Shown here in pieces: positions 1 to 9,239 of a stretch of 22,141 nucleotides of DNA (position 1 is the first letter of the stretch; each line of letters opens with the position of its first letter). Both the position numbers and the translations under genes were made by a program. Source of the stretch: Chara braunii (lineage: Eukaryota > Streptophyta > Charophyceae > Charales > Characeae); contig BFEA01000012.1 of NCBI GenBank assembly GCA_003427395.1, forward strand, positions 1,499,886-1,522,026, written 5' to 3'. A model generated the notes under the pieces. The model made no database searches and was not told where the DNA came from. It worked only from the letters and a program-made list of their open reading frames with translations.

Positions 1-347
1 GTGTATGGGGGTATTTGGCGTGGGTATGGGATTGTTCGTGGGGTTATTAGGGGTTCTGGACCTCAATTTTATTATTATTATTATTATTTATTTATTATTA
101 TTTTTTTTATGCGGGGTGCCGACGACCGCCGACCGGTAGGTGCCGACCAGCCAACCGGTAGGTGCCAACCAGTCAAGAGTCGTCGACGGTCGGGGTGTCA
201 ACACTGGTTTAAAATAAAATAAAATAAAGCAGTTACTTGCATGTTAAAGGTCATATCTTGAACTTGTGTTGTTCGTGACAAAAAAAAAAAAAAACAGTAG
301 CTGCGCATCAAATGGCAAAACAACCGTCACAACCCCAAGTACACTAT
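1..347. other. A/T-rich 3' flank of the MYB gene, no gene
   Basis: No credible coding region. The stretch contains a T/A-rich tract at 66-110, a G/C-rich partly repetitive part at 115-200 with the unit CCGGTAGGTGCC appearing twice, a plus-strand AAAATA repeat at 210-228, and an A run near 280-294. It lies immediately downstream of the minus-strand MYB stop codon, so it probably includes that gene's 3' untranslated region. Confidence 0.5.
65..100 (-). terminator. candidate poly(A) signals for the MYB transcript
   Basis: On the minus strand this stretch reads as overlapping AATAAA and AATAAT motifs, about 250-280 nt past the MYB stop codon. That is a plausible distance for a plant far-upstream or near-upstream polyadenylation element. 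The tract is low complexity, so such hexamers could occur by chance. The assignment is inference only. Confidence 0.25.
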
Positions 348-2967
348 TCAGATCTGCTGCTTTGCTCGTGGAAAAGTATGAAAGAAGTTACCTGGTGATG
401 CTGGTAAGCAGCGGGGTACTCTGTCGAATTCTCCCCTCTGCAGTTGCTGCTCCTGCTGCTGCTGCTGCTGCTGCTCTTGCTGTTGCTGTTGCTGCCGCTG
501 TTGTTGTTCCAGCTGCTCCTGCTTCTGCCGTGATTGAGCCGCCACTGAGAGGAGTGGGACTCTGCGTTCTCGAGGGCTGAGGTTGTCTATTGCTGCTGTA
601 GCCTCCATTGCCACCACAGAGGGGCCAGTATTGCCATGCTCCGCAACGGAGCTGAAGGCATTGTCATCTGCTTGAGAGCGCTGCTGTCGAGACGTGGGTA
701 CTCTGTCAGATACAGTTCCAGGAGCCCTCTGCCTTTTCTCGCCACCGACCATCAGCGTGGTCCCTGTTCCGCCAGCTGCGATGGATGATGATCGGGGAGT
801 GGTGGCAGCCATATCCGCTGAAAAGGTGAAGCTCGGGCTACGGTTCAGCACTGGAGTCGTTTGTCCCCTCAGGGTGACGTTTGATGACGACATCCTTGGG
901 CTCATCCGAGGAGGAGCTGACATCGTCGTGGCCTGCGACTCGCTCATGGTCGCCAACCCTGCGTCCACATCAACACCGGCACGCCCAAAGCAGACATCAA
1001 GCGGCATAAGAGACTGCCCGATGGCTGCTGCTATGTTTGCTCCATTGACAGCCGATCTTACTGCTCCCTCGACGCCGATGCCAAGGTTGTCCAGGAGGTC
1101 CTTGCTGCTTGCAGTGCATCCAACACTCTGCTGCTGCTGATGACGATGTGATGGTGAAGATGACGACGCACCGCTACCATTACCTCCACCGCTCATCGCT
1201 GCTTTTCCGTTGGTTACTGCCTCCAAGGCCCTGTCCGCAGTGCTGAAAGCGTTACTGTTACTAACTAGATTCCTTTCTACATCAAGATTGATCGCACCGG
1301 CTGGGACCGTGGCAGTACCTGCTGAAGTGCTCCTGGGCATGTTATTGTTTCTGAAAACTGTGGGCGACTCCACATCGCCGTCAAGGCATGTGACCGCTGC
1401 CGCACGCGCGACGGAAGGGGCCATTGCACCTTGGCCGTTGAGTGGGGCTGCACAACTCGGCACCCCAGACGCAGCCATGCCAGTGCTTCCACCTGTCATC
1501 ATGTACTGCGGCTGATGGGTCCCCGATGACTCCGTCGAATTGCAGCTGCTGGACATGTTTGGGTCGGTGGAACAGTCCGTTGTCACGCCCCCATCGAGGC
1601 AGACACCACCACTGCCGATGCCGCTGTCGCCAACATCGGCTGACTGTGGCTCCGCGAATCCTAGGGCCTTTGTCAGGCCATCCATTGTCGGCTTTCCTGT
1701 CGTCATGTCGCACACCAAGCTCACTGGTGAGTTGTGCACCTTCAACATTTCCGACAGGTGTACAGGCATGCAGGTCGGCGATGTTCGTCCCACCCCTGTT
1801 AGTACACTCCCTGGGCGCGTGCAGGGGGTCATCAGACACTGCGCACTGGGCGTAGTTGCCAGGCCACATGCCTGCATGAATGATGGACTGCCGCCTGCTG
1901 AGATCGGCACTACGGAATCACCATCACTGCTCCCTCTTCCCCCAACTCCCCCTAACGACTGTCCTTTAAGATCACCCCATCTGTTCAGTACAGCGTGCAG
2001 ACCCCCTCCAGAATGCAGCAACAGTCCACACCCCCGTGCCTGCATCAGCAGCTGGTTTTGATGATGATGATGATGGTGCTGATGGTGATGTTCCAATGCA
2101 CCGCCCACAGTCATTAGGCGACCACAGGGGTCGTGATGGTTGGCGATGGAGCAGTCGCCCACACCTCCGCTCCCACCGATTGCCTTGCCTGAAGCCTGCA
2201 AAGCAGCAGACAAAGCGCCTGAGCGTCCATCTCCACAGCCAGACATGAGAGCAGCCGCGGCTGCCGCCGCCGCAGCCGCAGCAGCAGCACTGGTAGGTGA
2301 GACACCAGCTGTGCCACCGTTAGTGCCACATGTTCCATTTGTCGGGGAGAGGCCATGCAGAGAATGATGGATATGGTGGTGGTGAGGAGAGAGATGGTGA
2401 GGATGGTGGTGATGATGGTTGAGGATTGATGACGTGCTCATAATGCAATCCGGATCGACATGCAGAAGGTCTCCCATTGCACTGCCATGCACATACCCCT
2501 TGGGCGAAGGGGATGCAAATATGTCGCCCAAACTGCCGGAGCCAGCGCCTCCACCACCATTACCACAGGCCAAGGCATGTATGCTGGCCCCTGCTGTACC
2601 CATACCTGTCAGGCCGCCGTTACCTGCCAACCCTGCAGAGGCATTGCAGAAATTCTGCAGGCGGTGATGATGAGCAGGAACAGCGGAGGACGACACCATC
2701 AGCCGCTGTTGGGCGGCAGCTTCCGCGATAGTTCGGGGGTTGAATGACACTACTACATCTCCAGGTGATGCCAGCATGCGCGCCCCCGGAGGAAGGCCCA
2801 TAGCCGCTGCTGCCATTGCTATCGGGCTTCCTTGACTGATCAGCAGCTGCCTCTGTCTCTGCTTCTCCAACCTCGCTAACTTTGCCAGCTTCTTCATCCG
2901 CATATTCCAGAAATTCTTCACGTCGTTGTCTGTCCGTCCTGACAAGGACTTCGCGATCTGCGCCCAT
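348..2967 (-). CDS. R2R3-MYB transcription factor, 3' exon only
   Basis: The exon encodes the second half of the R3 MYB repeat (WAQIAKSLSGRTDNDVKNFW) followed by a basic stretch (RMKKLAKLARLEKQRQRQ). The GRTDN.VKNFWN signature is diagnostic of plant R2R3-MYB DNA-binding domains. The ATG at 3017 is not a real start: residues before the Trp come from intron. A TGCAG acceptor sits just before 2967 and splits the Arg codon ahead of the R3 Trp, the usual position of the second intron in plant R2R3-MYBs. The tail of about 870 residues is very long for the family and low in complexity: His-rich near residues 197-217 and 306-322, Ala-rich near 241-255, and a Gln/Glu tract near 832-859, counted from the open-frame start at 3017. 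A donor-like CAG|GTAACT at about 392-387 could end the exon early; otherwise the stop is at 348. GRTDNDVKNFW followed by basic residues recalls DUO1/GAMYB-related MYBs, but the subgroup is uncertain. R2 and the first half of R3 were not found in the window. Confidence 0.85.
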
Positions 2968-2985
2968 CTGCACGACACACAGCAA
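2966..2985 (-). promoter_or_regulatory. 3' splice acceptor of the MYB R3 exon
   Basis: On the minus strand a GT-rich stretch ends in TCGTGCAG and is followed by ATGGGCGCAG. Splitting AG|A TGG restores Arg-Trp in the R3 repeat in the correct frame, matching the conserved phase-2 intron of plant R2R3-MYB genes. A branch-like TGCTAAG lies about 30 nt upstream. Confidence 0.75.
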
Positions 2986-3080
2986 TCCACATCAAACTTA
3001 GCAAGTATGAGCATCATCCTCCCTCGTGAGAAGGATCAATAATTTTTCCGTGTGCTTTAGGTACGCTACGGTACCGGACC

Positions 3081-3244
3081 AGCCTCGCAGTGTTTCTTCT
3101 TTTCCTCTTTCTTTTTTATTTGGACCATTTCTCAATTTATGTGTGTCATCCTTGCAGAGGGGCCATGCTAATCTTCTCTGTATATCGTTTCAAATTCAAA
3201 TCCTTGTAACGGATGTCCCGAAGGACAGTCTCGCAATGTTTCTT
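3081..3244 (-). repeat. target-site duplications and A-rich tail of the U6 retrocopy
   Basis: On the minus strand, AAGAAACATTGCGAGACT (3244-3227) directly precedes the U6 5' end, and AAGAAACACTGCGAGGCT (3098-3081) directly follows the A/G-rich tail (3116-3099). The two 18-bp copies match at 16 positions. That divergence and the degenerate tail imply an old insertion. Confidence 0.85.
3117..3226 (-). pseudogene. U6 snRNA retropseudogene
   Basis: On the minus strand the segment runs from the GTCCTTCGGGACATCCG 5' hairpin through ACAGAGAAGATTAGCATGG, then CAAGGATGACAC, to GAGAAATGGTCCAAAT. These are in order the 5' stem-loop, the ACAGAGA box with AGC triad, the internal stem-loop region and the 3' end of spliceosomal U6 RNA. 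It differs from canonical plant U6 by about ten extra bases after the 5' stem, a TA insertion just before ACAGAGA, and changes in the internal stem-loop. No TATA box or upstream sequence element is visible, and the 3' end goes into an A-rich tail rather than a T-run terminator. With flanking direct repeats this indicates a LINE-mobilised, non-functional copy. Confidence 0.88.
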
Positions 3245-3471
3245 TGATTGCCCTGCCACCCATCCAATCTTCTCGCTTGCAAGTGTTTCACACACCCCAG
3301 GCCTCACAGCCCACGTAAACATGGCCAAGCCGAGAAATGCAGCTCACAGCAAAACTAGATATCCCCAAGATTCTAGAAATACAGCTCACAGCCAAAGTAT
3401 ATACATTGCCAACCCTAAGAAATGCACATTGCCCTGTTAAACAAATCCTGTGCGCTTTGTTTTCCACATTC

Positions 3472-3492
3472 CACACACACACACACACACAC
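3472..3492. repeat. (CA)n microsatellite
   Basis: About ten CA dinucleotides in a row. Confidence 0.95.
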
Positions 3493-4490
3493 GCATTCAA
3501 GGGTTACATCCACCACGCGCCAGTTGGTTACATCCTCCTTACGAGCCTTCTAGGCTCTTCAAGCAGCACAGGTGAAGCAGGGAGAACCTCGCGTTTACTC
3601 CTAGGTGGTTGGGCATGCCTAACCAATTCGGTCCCAGGCCACTGTCTGAATAGGTCTGCGCGCAGACACTTTGGCCCAATCGGAAGCTACTGAAACACAC
3701 GAGGCCCAGCCAGACAGCAAATCAGGCAAGCACTTTCCATAAAGGAAAGAGCTCGGCACTGGTGGGGTCATTCGGGCAATGGCTTGTGCAAGCGGCAGCG
3801 CTGCTGGAGCGTGCGCTCGCGGGCTGCTTGCTGTGCACTAGCAAATGCCAGGCACGCGCGGGCGTCAAGGAAGAAGACAGGGCGCTGCTGTGGGCAGCGC
3901 CATAGCCAGCCCTACATAGCCAGCGCTTGGCTTGGATAGCCAGTGGAGGTGCTGGTGGTCTTCGTGTACGGGACGGAAGATGTGGGTAGACAAGGCGAGG
4001 AGGGAGAGAGAGAGAGAGAGAAAAAAAATGAAGATGATGGTGTGAGGTTACGTACCTGGTCTTGGCGATGGTCTACAGGGTCGACATCTTCATGTACTTC
4101 GGTTGTTGCTGCTGACGTCAACAGGATACATTGTCAATTCGTAGGCTGGTAGTAGCTGTGTGATCGTAGTCTGGGCACTGAGCGGCGCGTAAAGAGGAAG
4201 GGCTCTGGATACATATGTTAGTGGTGGTGTTAGTGGTGGTGAGCGTATGCTCTCTTGACATTCGGATTCGGTGCTTTGGTTCTCATTCGGTGGAATATTA
4301 CTGCATTTCTGCTTTCTGGACAGCGTTGGACTTTCTGGCTTTCAATGTGATTTTGCATTCTGGATTTGAGCGCCACAAGGGCTGCATCTGAGCACGGCCA
4401 GTCTTGAACCTGCAACCCGCATCTTACAATGCAGGCGCCCAAACAACTGGGCTCCGAACATTTGCTGTGTGTGAATGGCTGTGCGTCGGT
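3493..4490. other. gene-free stretch (intron or intergenic)
   Basis: No recognisable protein or RNA gene on either strand. A (GA)n tract lies at about 4004-4021. On the minus strand a CAG|GTACGT donor-like site occurs near 4050, but no MYB-like exon precedes it, so I do not call an exon. Confidence 0.5.
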
Positions 4491-4492
4491 TA

Positions 4493-4588
4493 TACCACCA
4501 GTACATGGCCCCAGGCAACTGGAGAACCTGTTTTGAGCCTCTCCGGAAATTTAGGAGGCCGAGAGCCGTAGATAAAATGAATTGGTGG
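4493..4588. mobile_element. short foldback element, family F copy 1
   Basis: The ends CCACCAGTACAT and ATGAATTGGTGG are imperfect inverted repeats (9 of 12 positions). The left part (TACCACCAGTACATGGCCCC, then GAGCCTCTCC and TAGGAGGCC) matches the left arm of the larger foldback at 12829-13086. It is probably a deletion derivative of the same MITE-like family, with no coding capacity. Confidence 0.6.
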
Positions 4589-4617
4589 CGGGCGGCCTCC
4601 AAAAGGGCTCCGCCAGC

Positions 4618-4727
4618 CTTTCTTTTTTTTTTTCCTTCCCCCCCCCCCAAAAAAAAACCTTCAGTATGTTCTAGGCACTCCGGCCCAGTACACACCGGGC
4701 GCTCCGAGCATTTCCACAGCCCGGTGT
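4618..4727. repeat. homopolymer cluster and perfect 9-bp hairpin
   Basis: Runs of T, C and A follow one another at 4620-4658. A perfect inverted repeat ACACCGGGC / GCCCGGTGT (4692-4700 and 4719-4727) with an 18-nt loop follows. No function is assigned. Confidence 0.6.
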
Positions 4728-5002
4728 TAGTCGGCAGGCATCTTTGCAAAACAAAGACAAAGTCAAATGCATGCACACAGGCGAGCACAAGGCTCCGGAG
4801 TGCGCTCAGAAACGTGATGACAAGCAAAACAGGCAACTCAACCAACACCCGAAACAGACAGAGAAAGAGAGGGAGAGAGAGATAGAGGGGAGATGAAGAG
4901 GAGAAAACCATGGCCCAACTCGCAAATTAAGTGCAATGAAAAACCCTCGCTCAATAGGATATCAACGAAAATACAGCAGGAGCAAGGTCAGCAAAAAAAA
5001 AC

Positions 5003-5045
5003 CGACATGTTTCGGCCACATCGCGAAAATGGCCATCATCAGGGG
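5003..5045 (-). ncRNA. hammerhead-ribozyme-like motif
   Basis: On the minus strand CTGATGA (5042-5036) is followed by a GGCC...GGCC stem (5034-5031 with 5017-5014), then GAAA (5013-5010), then CATGTC with a possible cleavage triplet GTC (5006-5004). This order matches the catalytic core of hammerhead ribozymes, which are known in Penelope-like elements and retrozymes. Against it: an extra U lies between CTGATGA and stem II, and stem I pairs for only about two G-C pairs. It may be a decayed ribozyme or chance. Confidence 0.3.
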
Positions 5046-5098
5046 TAATACACTGAGGTAGGTATGCCGTTGCTTCATAAATACTAATACACTGAGGT
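5046..5098. repeat. 39-bp-spaced direct repeat
   Basis: TAATACACTGAGGT occurs at 5046 and again at 5085, next to the hammerhead-like motif. It may mark the end of the same decayed element. Confidence 0.6.
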
Positions 5099-5459
5099 TA
5101 CCTCGAGATCTCTTGTCTCTAGGAGATCGACACAAGTGCTCCGTTCCCCCCCCAGCAGCCGAAGGGAAACACGAAAACCCAGTAAGTGCCGGAGAAGGGA
5201 ATGAGCAGGAGAGGAGCAGGAAAACTTCAGTACACAGTGTGCCAGAGGGGAAAGGGGGTATGTGTTAGAACAGCAGAAAAAAGTCAAAAAAAGAATGGCG
5301 CGGGAAAAGGAGAAAACGAAATCATGGCAGGATACGTGCGAGGCGCAGGAGATTGGTGGTAAGCAAGACAGGTAGATGGAGAAATGAGAGACATAGGATA
5401 GGTCAGAGAAGAGGAGGTGCAAACCAGGTAAGTAGTGGAACGATATCAGACGCGAGAGA

Positions 5460-6531
5460 AGTATGAGGCAGGGTGGACAACAAAGACAGGTAGGATAATG
5501 CAGCAGATATTGGTCTGTAGTACCCGTGAAGGATTTTGGTAGCAGGAAATCCATCCGACGTCACTACGGGACAAAATTCCCCACGAGCTATTAGCACAAC
5601 CGGGTCCATGATGTTGTCGTCGTCTTCGATCTAATATCGACAGCCTGGTCCTTTTTAAACCCTTCGCTAAAAAATTGGACCCCTCCACTCCAGCTGCCCC
5701 CATTAGCCGTCGAATAGTCCGTCAATGCTCTTAAAAACATCCAACAAGGAAAACGCTTAAGCCTAAGTTCATGTCTCAAAGACACCAGGCATTGGCCCAC
5801 TCCCTTGGAATCGGAGTGGGCCATAATCCGACTCAGGTGACACTAAATAACGCCGATCTTCTGGACCTTGGGGCCATAAGACCAGTAGTCCAGTCCAGCC
5901 TGGTCCTTTTCAAACCCTTCGCTAAAAAACCGGACCCATCCACTCCAGCTGCCCCCACTAGCCGTCGAATAGTCCGTCAATGCTCTTAAAAACATCCAAC
6001 AAGGAAAACGTTTAAGCCTAAGTTCATGTCTCAAAGACACCAGGCATTGGCCCGCGCCCTTGGAATCGGAGTGGGCCATAATCCGACTCAGGTGACACTT
6101 AATAACGCCGATCTTCTGGACCTTGGGCCCATAAGACCAGTCGTCCTGGGTGGACTGCAATGTGATCCTGCCGTTGCGCCAAATGTTCCTTTGGTTCTTC
6201 ATCAGGGCTTTGCAGTGGATAGCAGGCAGGTAAGCCTGTGTGATTACTTGATGGCCCAAAAAATCAAACACCCCATCCTTCTCATCAGTTCGAACCAAGG
6301 TGAGATTCTTATGGTAGATGAAGCGAAATTTGGAGAAAACAGATCGGGCATGGTCTGATACAACCTGAGACGAGTTAGGGAGAATAAGAACAAAGCAACA
6401 TCGTCGACCAGCCTAAGTCCAGCGACCAAACGGCGGTCTTTACCTAGAGAATTGAGAAAGTGGAACTCGTGATAAGCACGGAGCAAACAGGCAAGGGAGG
6501 GACTGGAGCTCTTCCCCGTGGGTATACCCAC
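5460..6531 (-). mobile_element. LINE ORF2 fragment: end of reverse transcriptase and linker (decayed)
   Basis: Reading leftward, the first open segment (6531-6244) has LVAGLRLVDDVALFLF, matching the (F/Y)xDD active-site motif of non-LTR reverse transcriptases with Val-Asp-Asp. The next (6298-5843) has HQVITQAYLPAIHCKALM and then HLSRIMAHSDSKGAGQCLVS with WMFLRALTDY and FFSEGFEKDQ, resembling the thumb and post-RT linker of plant LINEs. A further piece (GEFCPVVTSDGFPATKILHG) continues to about 5490. Frames change several times and stops interrupt it, so it is dead. Its content ends about where the plus-strand LINE fragment at 13873-15200 begins, so the two could be different parts of one family. 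Family assignment rests on motif order, not a search. Confidence 0.7.
5641..6148. repeat. 255-bp tandem duplication inside the LINE fragment
   Basis: The segment from 5641 recurs from 5896 at a period of 255 bp. Both copies begin CAGCCTGGTCCTTTT, and most positions match. In the minus-strand reading this repeats the part encoding RIMAHSDSKG...FFSEGF. The few differences suggest a fairly recent duplication after the LINE inserted. The second copy ends around 6148, where the two diverge. Confidence 0.9.
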
Positions 6532-6579
6532 TACCTGTCGGATGATAATAGAGGATACTTTGGAGAAAGAGTGCTGCAG

Positions 6580-7008
6580 AACCTGCTTGGGTCACTAGGT
6601 GGGGTGGTACAGTGGATATTAACATCAATGTGGCTGTATTAGCCGCAAGGTTCAAGCTTTCACAGCATGAGCGCAGCACGTGGGCTCTGGCCCTTGCCAA
6701 TGTAGAAGTCAGCACTCATATGTGGGTTCGGAATAGGGAGACAACTGCGGTAAGACTGGAGATTGCTGCGAGGGACTGTGCTATTCTACACAGAGACCGC
6801 GGATCGGGTGAGTGCGCAGCGGACCACATAAGCTGGTGCCCCCCTCAGGGTTGGGCAAAAAGAAGAAAGACTTGGAAGCTGAGGATCAGGCAAACGATAG
6901 GCTCGTTGACTTGTGCATTGCATCTGATGCAATACCAAGTACACCACTGGGATAGAGGCCTTGCACAAGGGCCTTTCAAAAAAAAAAAAAAAAAAAAAAA
7001 AAAAAACA
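6580..7008 (+). mobile_element. possible retroposed sequence ending in poly(A)
   Basis: A pure A run (6978-7006) ends a segment with no gene I recognise. TGCTGCAG occurs just before it (6572-6579) and just after the A run (7009-7016), a possible 8-bp target-site duplication. Part of it (6621-6660, with TGGCTGTATTAGCCGCAA) resembles half of hairpin family A. Near the 3' end a short frame reads NDRLVDLCIASDAIP, which could be a LINE or mRNA remnant. Confidence 0.4.
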
Positions 7009-7126
7009 TGCTGCAGTAGTATTAGCAGAGCCACCGCCTATCCAAGGTGCCTGAGCATCCTTGGAACTCATAATGTTCGAGCCTCGAGGGGTCAAAAACA
7101 AAGTTAACGAGACGACGACTGCCCAG

Positions 7127-7196
7127 GTAGGGAGGGTTGGGGGTTATTGTTATATGTATGTGTAGGGAGGGTTGGGGGTTATTGTTATATGCATGT
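7127..7196. repeat. 35-bp tandem repeat, two copies
   Basis: GTAGGGAGGGTTGGGGGTTA followed by TTGTTATATG occurs at 7127 and 7162 with almost no change. The motif (GTTATT, then an AT-rich part, then AAGTCAAGAGT-like sequence) recurs in looser form near 7530, 9250, 9415 and 9530. Confidence 0.8.
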
Positions 7197-7627
7197 ACCA
7201 TTATAACACGAGTCAAGAGTGTAATTACGGATGCATAGAGAAACCAAATATAAAAGCGATTTCAGAAGCACACATAAAAGCAATTTCCGGGGCTCTTGCA
7301 AGGTAGCGCCAGCAGCCCTCCCTCGGGTGCCCTTCGAAGATCATCACAACTGTATGCACAAGGAGGCTCCAGATACCTCTGACACATGCCTCTGCCAGTC
7401 GAGGTACCACAGGGATTTCCTAGCCAAAATCATCTTCCCAGCCTCCCACGAAAAAAGGTTCAATGGCAGCGGGTTGGGTTGACCCCAAGTCGGCGAAAAA
7501 GGCTCCAGCACAGTGGGAGTTTGGATAGGGTTATTTGATGCCTTAATGTGTGATTAGAAATATCAATCTTTCTTTTATGTCTTTTTGTATGAGATATGTC
7601 TCTTTGTATGAGATAATGATACAAGTC

Positions 7628-7814
7628 AAGACCTAGGTTGGGTTAGAGGAGTGTTCCGTGGTTCTTGGGTGTGCGATACGACGGGGGTTTGTTACGCGAA
7701 TGTACAGCCTTTTTCGCTGTGATTACTATGGTTTCTCTGCGTGCGCTTGATGTATGCTTGGTGTGCATGGGATGTATGCAGTGTGACTTGCGTATCTACT
7801 TTGCTTCTAGGTTG

Positions 7815-7854
<40 letters not shown>

Positions 7855-7863
7855 CCTAGGTTG
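7628..7863 (+). mobile_element. retroinsertion: 180-nt body, poly(A), 13-bp target-site duplication
   Basis: AAGACCTAGGTTG occurs at 7628-7640 and again at 7851-7863. Between them lie about 180 nt of unrecognised sequence (7641-7820) and an A run (7821-7850). Perfect direct repeats plus a 3' A tail are the signature of LINE-driven retroposition. The body has no long open frame or tRNA-like head, so it is probably the 3' end of some transcript. It sits inside a copy of the AAGTCAAGA-type dispersed repeat. Confidence 0.85.
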
Positions 7864-8545
7864 TTTATATGATAATATGGGAGCCCGGTGACTATGTTCC
7901 GCCTGGGGAGAAGAACTATTTTGTTGGCTCTGTGGTGGCAGAGATACATCCTGACGCTGGAAGGAGCAAGGATCCATGGGGAAGAACGAACTGCACAAAT
8001 TGAACAGCAAGCTCAGACTGAACTGTCCCTCCGGGGGAAGTAATGTTAAACAGAATCTGGATCTTGCCCATGCTCGCACTGATATCGCTAGAATCATCAC
8101 TCAGTTTTGCAGGTGCTGGCTTGGGGGGGACCGCGGGGGGATGTATAGTGAGAGTGTCATGGACAGGGAATGGGGATGCAGCCCTGCATCGTGAGGAGCA
8201 TGCGGTGCCATCACAAGAGGAAGAGGATCTGCGACGGGAATAGCAACTATGCTTCAAGGAATGGACGTCGGTCGACCCCAGCATTCCCCTGCGCCCACCG
8301 TCCAATTTCCCGGATCTGTTCCTCCCCCCCCCCCCTCCCCCTCCCCCTTATTCCTCACGGAGACATGGTGACCAGCGAGTGCAATCAGGACAGAGCGAAT
8401 TCCAAAGGAGTGGGGTGGCTAGGGTCCTCCGGTCCCCCCCAGAGCTTCCCTGGCCACCGCCCCCTCCCCCCATCCCCCCCAGCTGCGAAGTCTGCTTCAT
8501 TCTGTTCCTCTTTCTTTCCTTCTTCCCTGAAGTCGAAACCGGATA
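7864..8545. other. no gene recognised
   Basis: Open frames on both strands overlap each other and show no known motif. The part at 8320-8350 is a C/T tract and 8430-8485 is C-rich. Nothing further can be supported. Confidence 0.4.
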
Positions 8546-8550
8546 AAGGC

Positions 8551-8655
8551 CCTGGGGCAAGGTCCCACTTGCGCAAATTAGGAGATTTCGGCCGTTGATC
8601 TTTGCTATCTACAGTCAGTATCTCTTAATTCGTGCAAGTGGGACCTAGCCCCTGG
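8551..8655. mobile_element. foldback element, family C (105 bp)
   Basis: The left arm CCTGGGGCAAGGTCCCACTT with GCGCAAATTAGGAGAT (8551-8586) pairs with the right arm ATCTCTTAATTCGTGCAAGT with GGGACCTAGCCCCTGG (8620-8655), with about five mismatches and a 33-nt spacer. It is non-coding. AAGTCCCACT-like sequence in its arms also occurs beside or inside other foldbacks at 16432 and 18039. Confidence 0.8.
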
Positions 8656-8671
8656 TCAAGTATTCTTTCAA

Positions 8672-8736
8672 GTTGGGACGCTGGACAGGTTTTCCAGCAG
8701 GTGATGCTCCCCACCAATAGACTGGAGCCTCTCTGA
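8672..8736 (-). repeat. dispersed repeat E, copy 1 (reverse orientation)
   Basis: Its complement reads GAGAGGCTCCAG, then TCTATTGGTGGGGAGCATCA, then CCTGCTGGAAAAC and GTCCAGCGTCCC. The same order is seen at 16667-16731 and 16851-16915, with a partial copy at 11274-11303. Confidence 0.85.
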
Positions 8737-9015
8737 GGGTGATGCCTGGGGCTGCTCTTACCCCCCCTGGTAGCATCTGTACCGGACCATTACTGTTTTT
8801 TTCTTTTTTTCCTTAAAGAGTCAGGGGACCAGGAAAGCGGCACTACGGCAGAGAGGAAATTGCCGAACCTAATGTTTTTCCTCCCGAGCGCATGAGTGCA
8901 CCACGTCAGGCCCCTACATCAAAAGCACAGCCTGTTTGTGCATGGCCCATAATTTTGGGGGCCAGACCTCCTACTGGCAGTTTAAACACACACGCACACA
9001 CCCATGCGAGGAGGT
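8737..9015. other. no gene recognised
   Basis: Mixed sequence with a T-rich tract at 8788-8815 and a short CA-rich stretch at 8983-9002. No coding or RNA feature is supported. Confidence 0.4.
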
Positions 9016-9053
<38 letters not shown>

Positions 9054-9067
9054 GAGAGAGAGAGAGA
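9016..9067. repeat. (GA)n microsatellite
   Basis: About 25 GA units with a single interruption (AGGGAG). Confidence 0.95.
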
Positions 9068-9239
9068 TTCTTGTCAGGGGCTGGTGTACCTAGTGGCAGC
9101 CCTTCGGTAAAGTATCTTTGAGGAATCGACTGGAACATGGGCGCAAGGATGGGTTTCGTAGCGGATCTGCCCGTAGGATGTAATATCCTACAACCATGTC
9201 CATTTTCTAGCAGGTGCGCAGGAACACAGGGGCCAGGGT

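Noticed and set aside
266-580. Plus-strand open frame with Ala/Val-rich stretch
   Set aside because: It is the reverse reading of the MYB Gln tract and its 3' flank.
694-2747. Several plus- and minus-strand open frames of 60-170 codons
   Set aside because: All overlap the MYB exon in other frames and have no motif of their own; they are shadows of a G/C-rich, low-stop coding sequence.
4050-4125. Possible MYB upstream exon before a CAG|GTACGT donor on the minus strand
   Set aside because: None of the three frames shows R2 or R3 MYB residues.
4342-4911. 189-codon minus-strand open frame with a hydrophobic start
   Set aside because: It crosses a foldback element and homopolymer runs, has no recognisable domain, and its hydrophobic start comes from a GA-rich tract read in reverse.
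6605-6659. Possible A box (TGGTACAGTGG) and B box (GGTTCAAGCTT) of a second SINE
   Set aside because: The B box is off-consensus at two key positions and the sequence resembles half of hairpin family A, so a tRNA origin is not supported.
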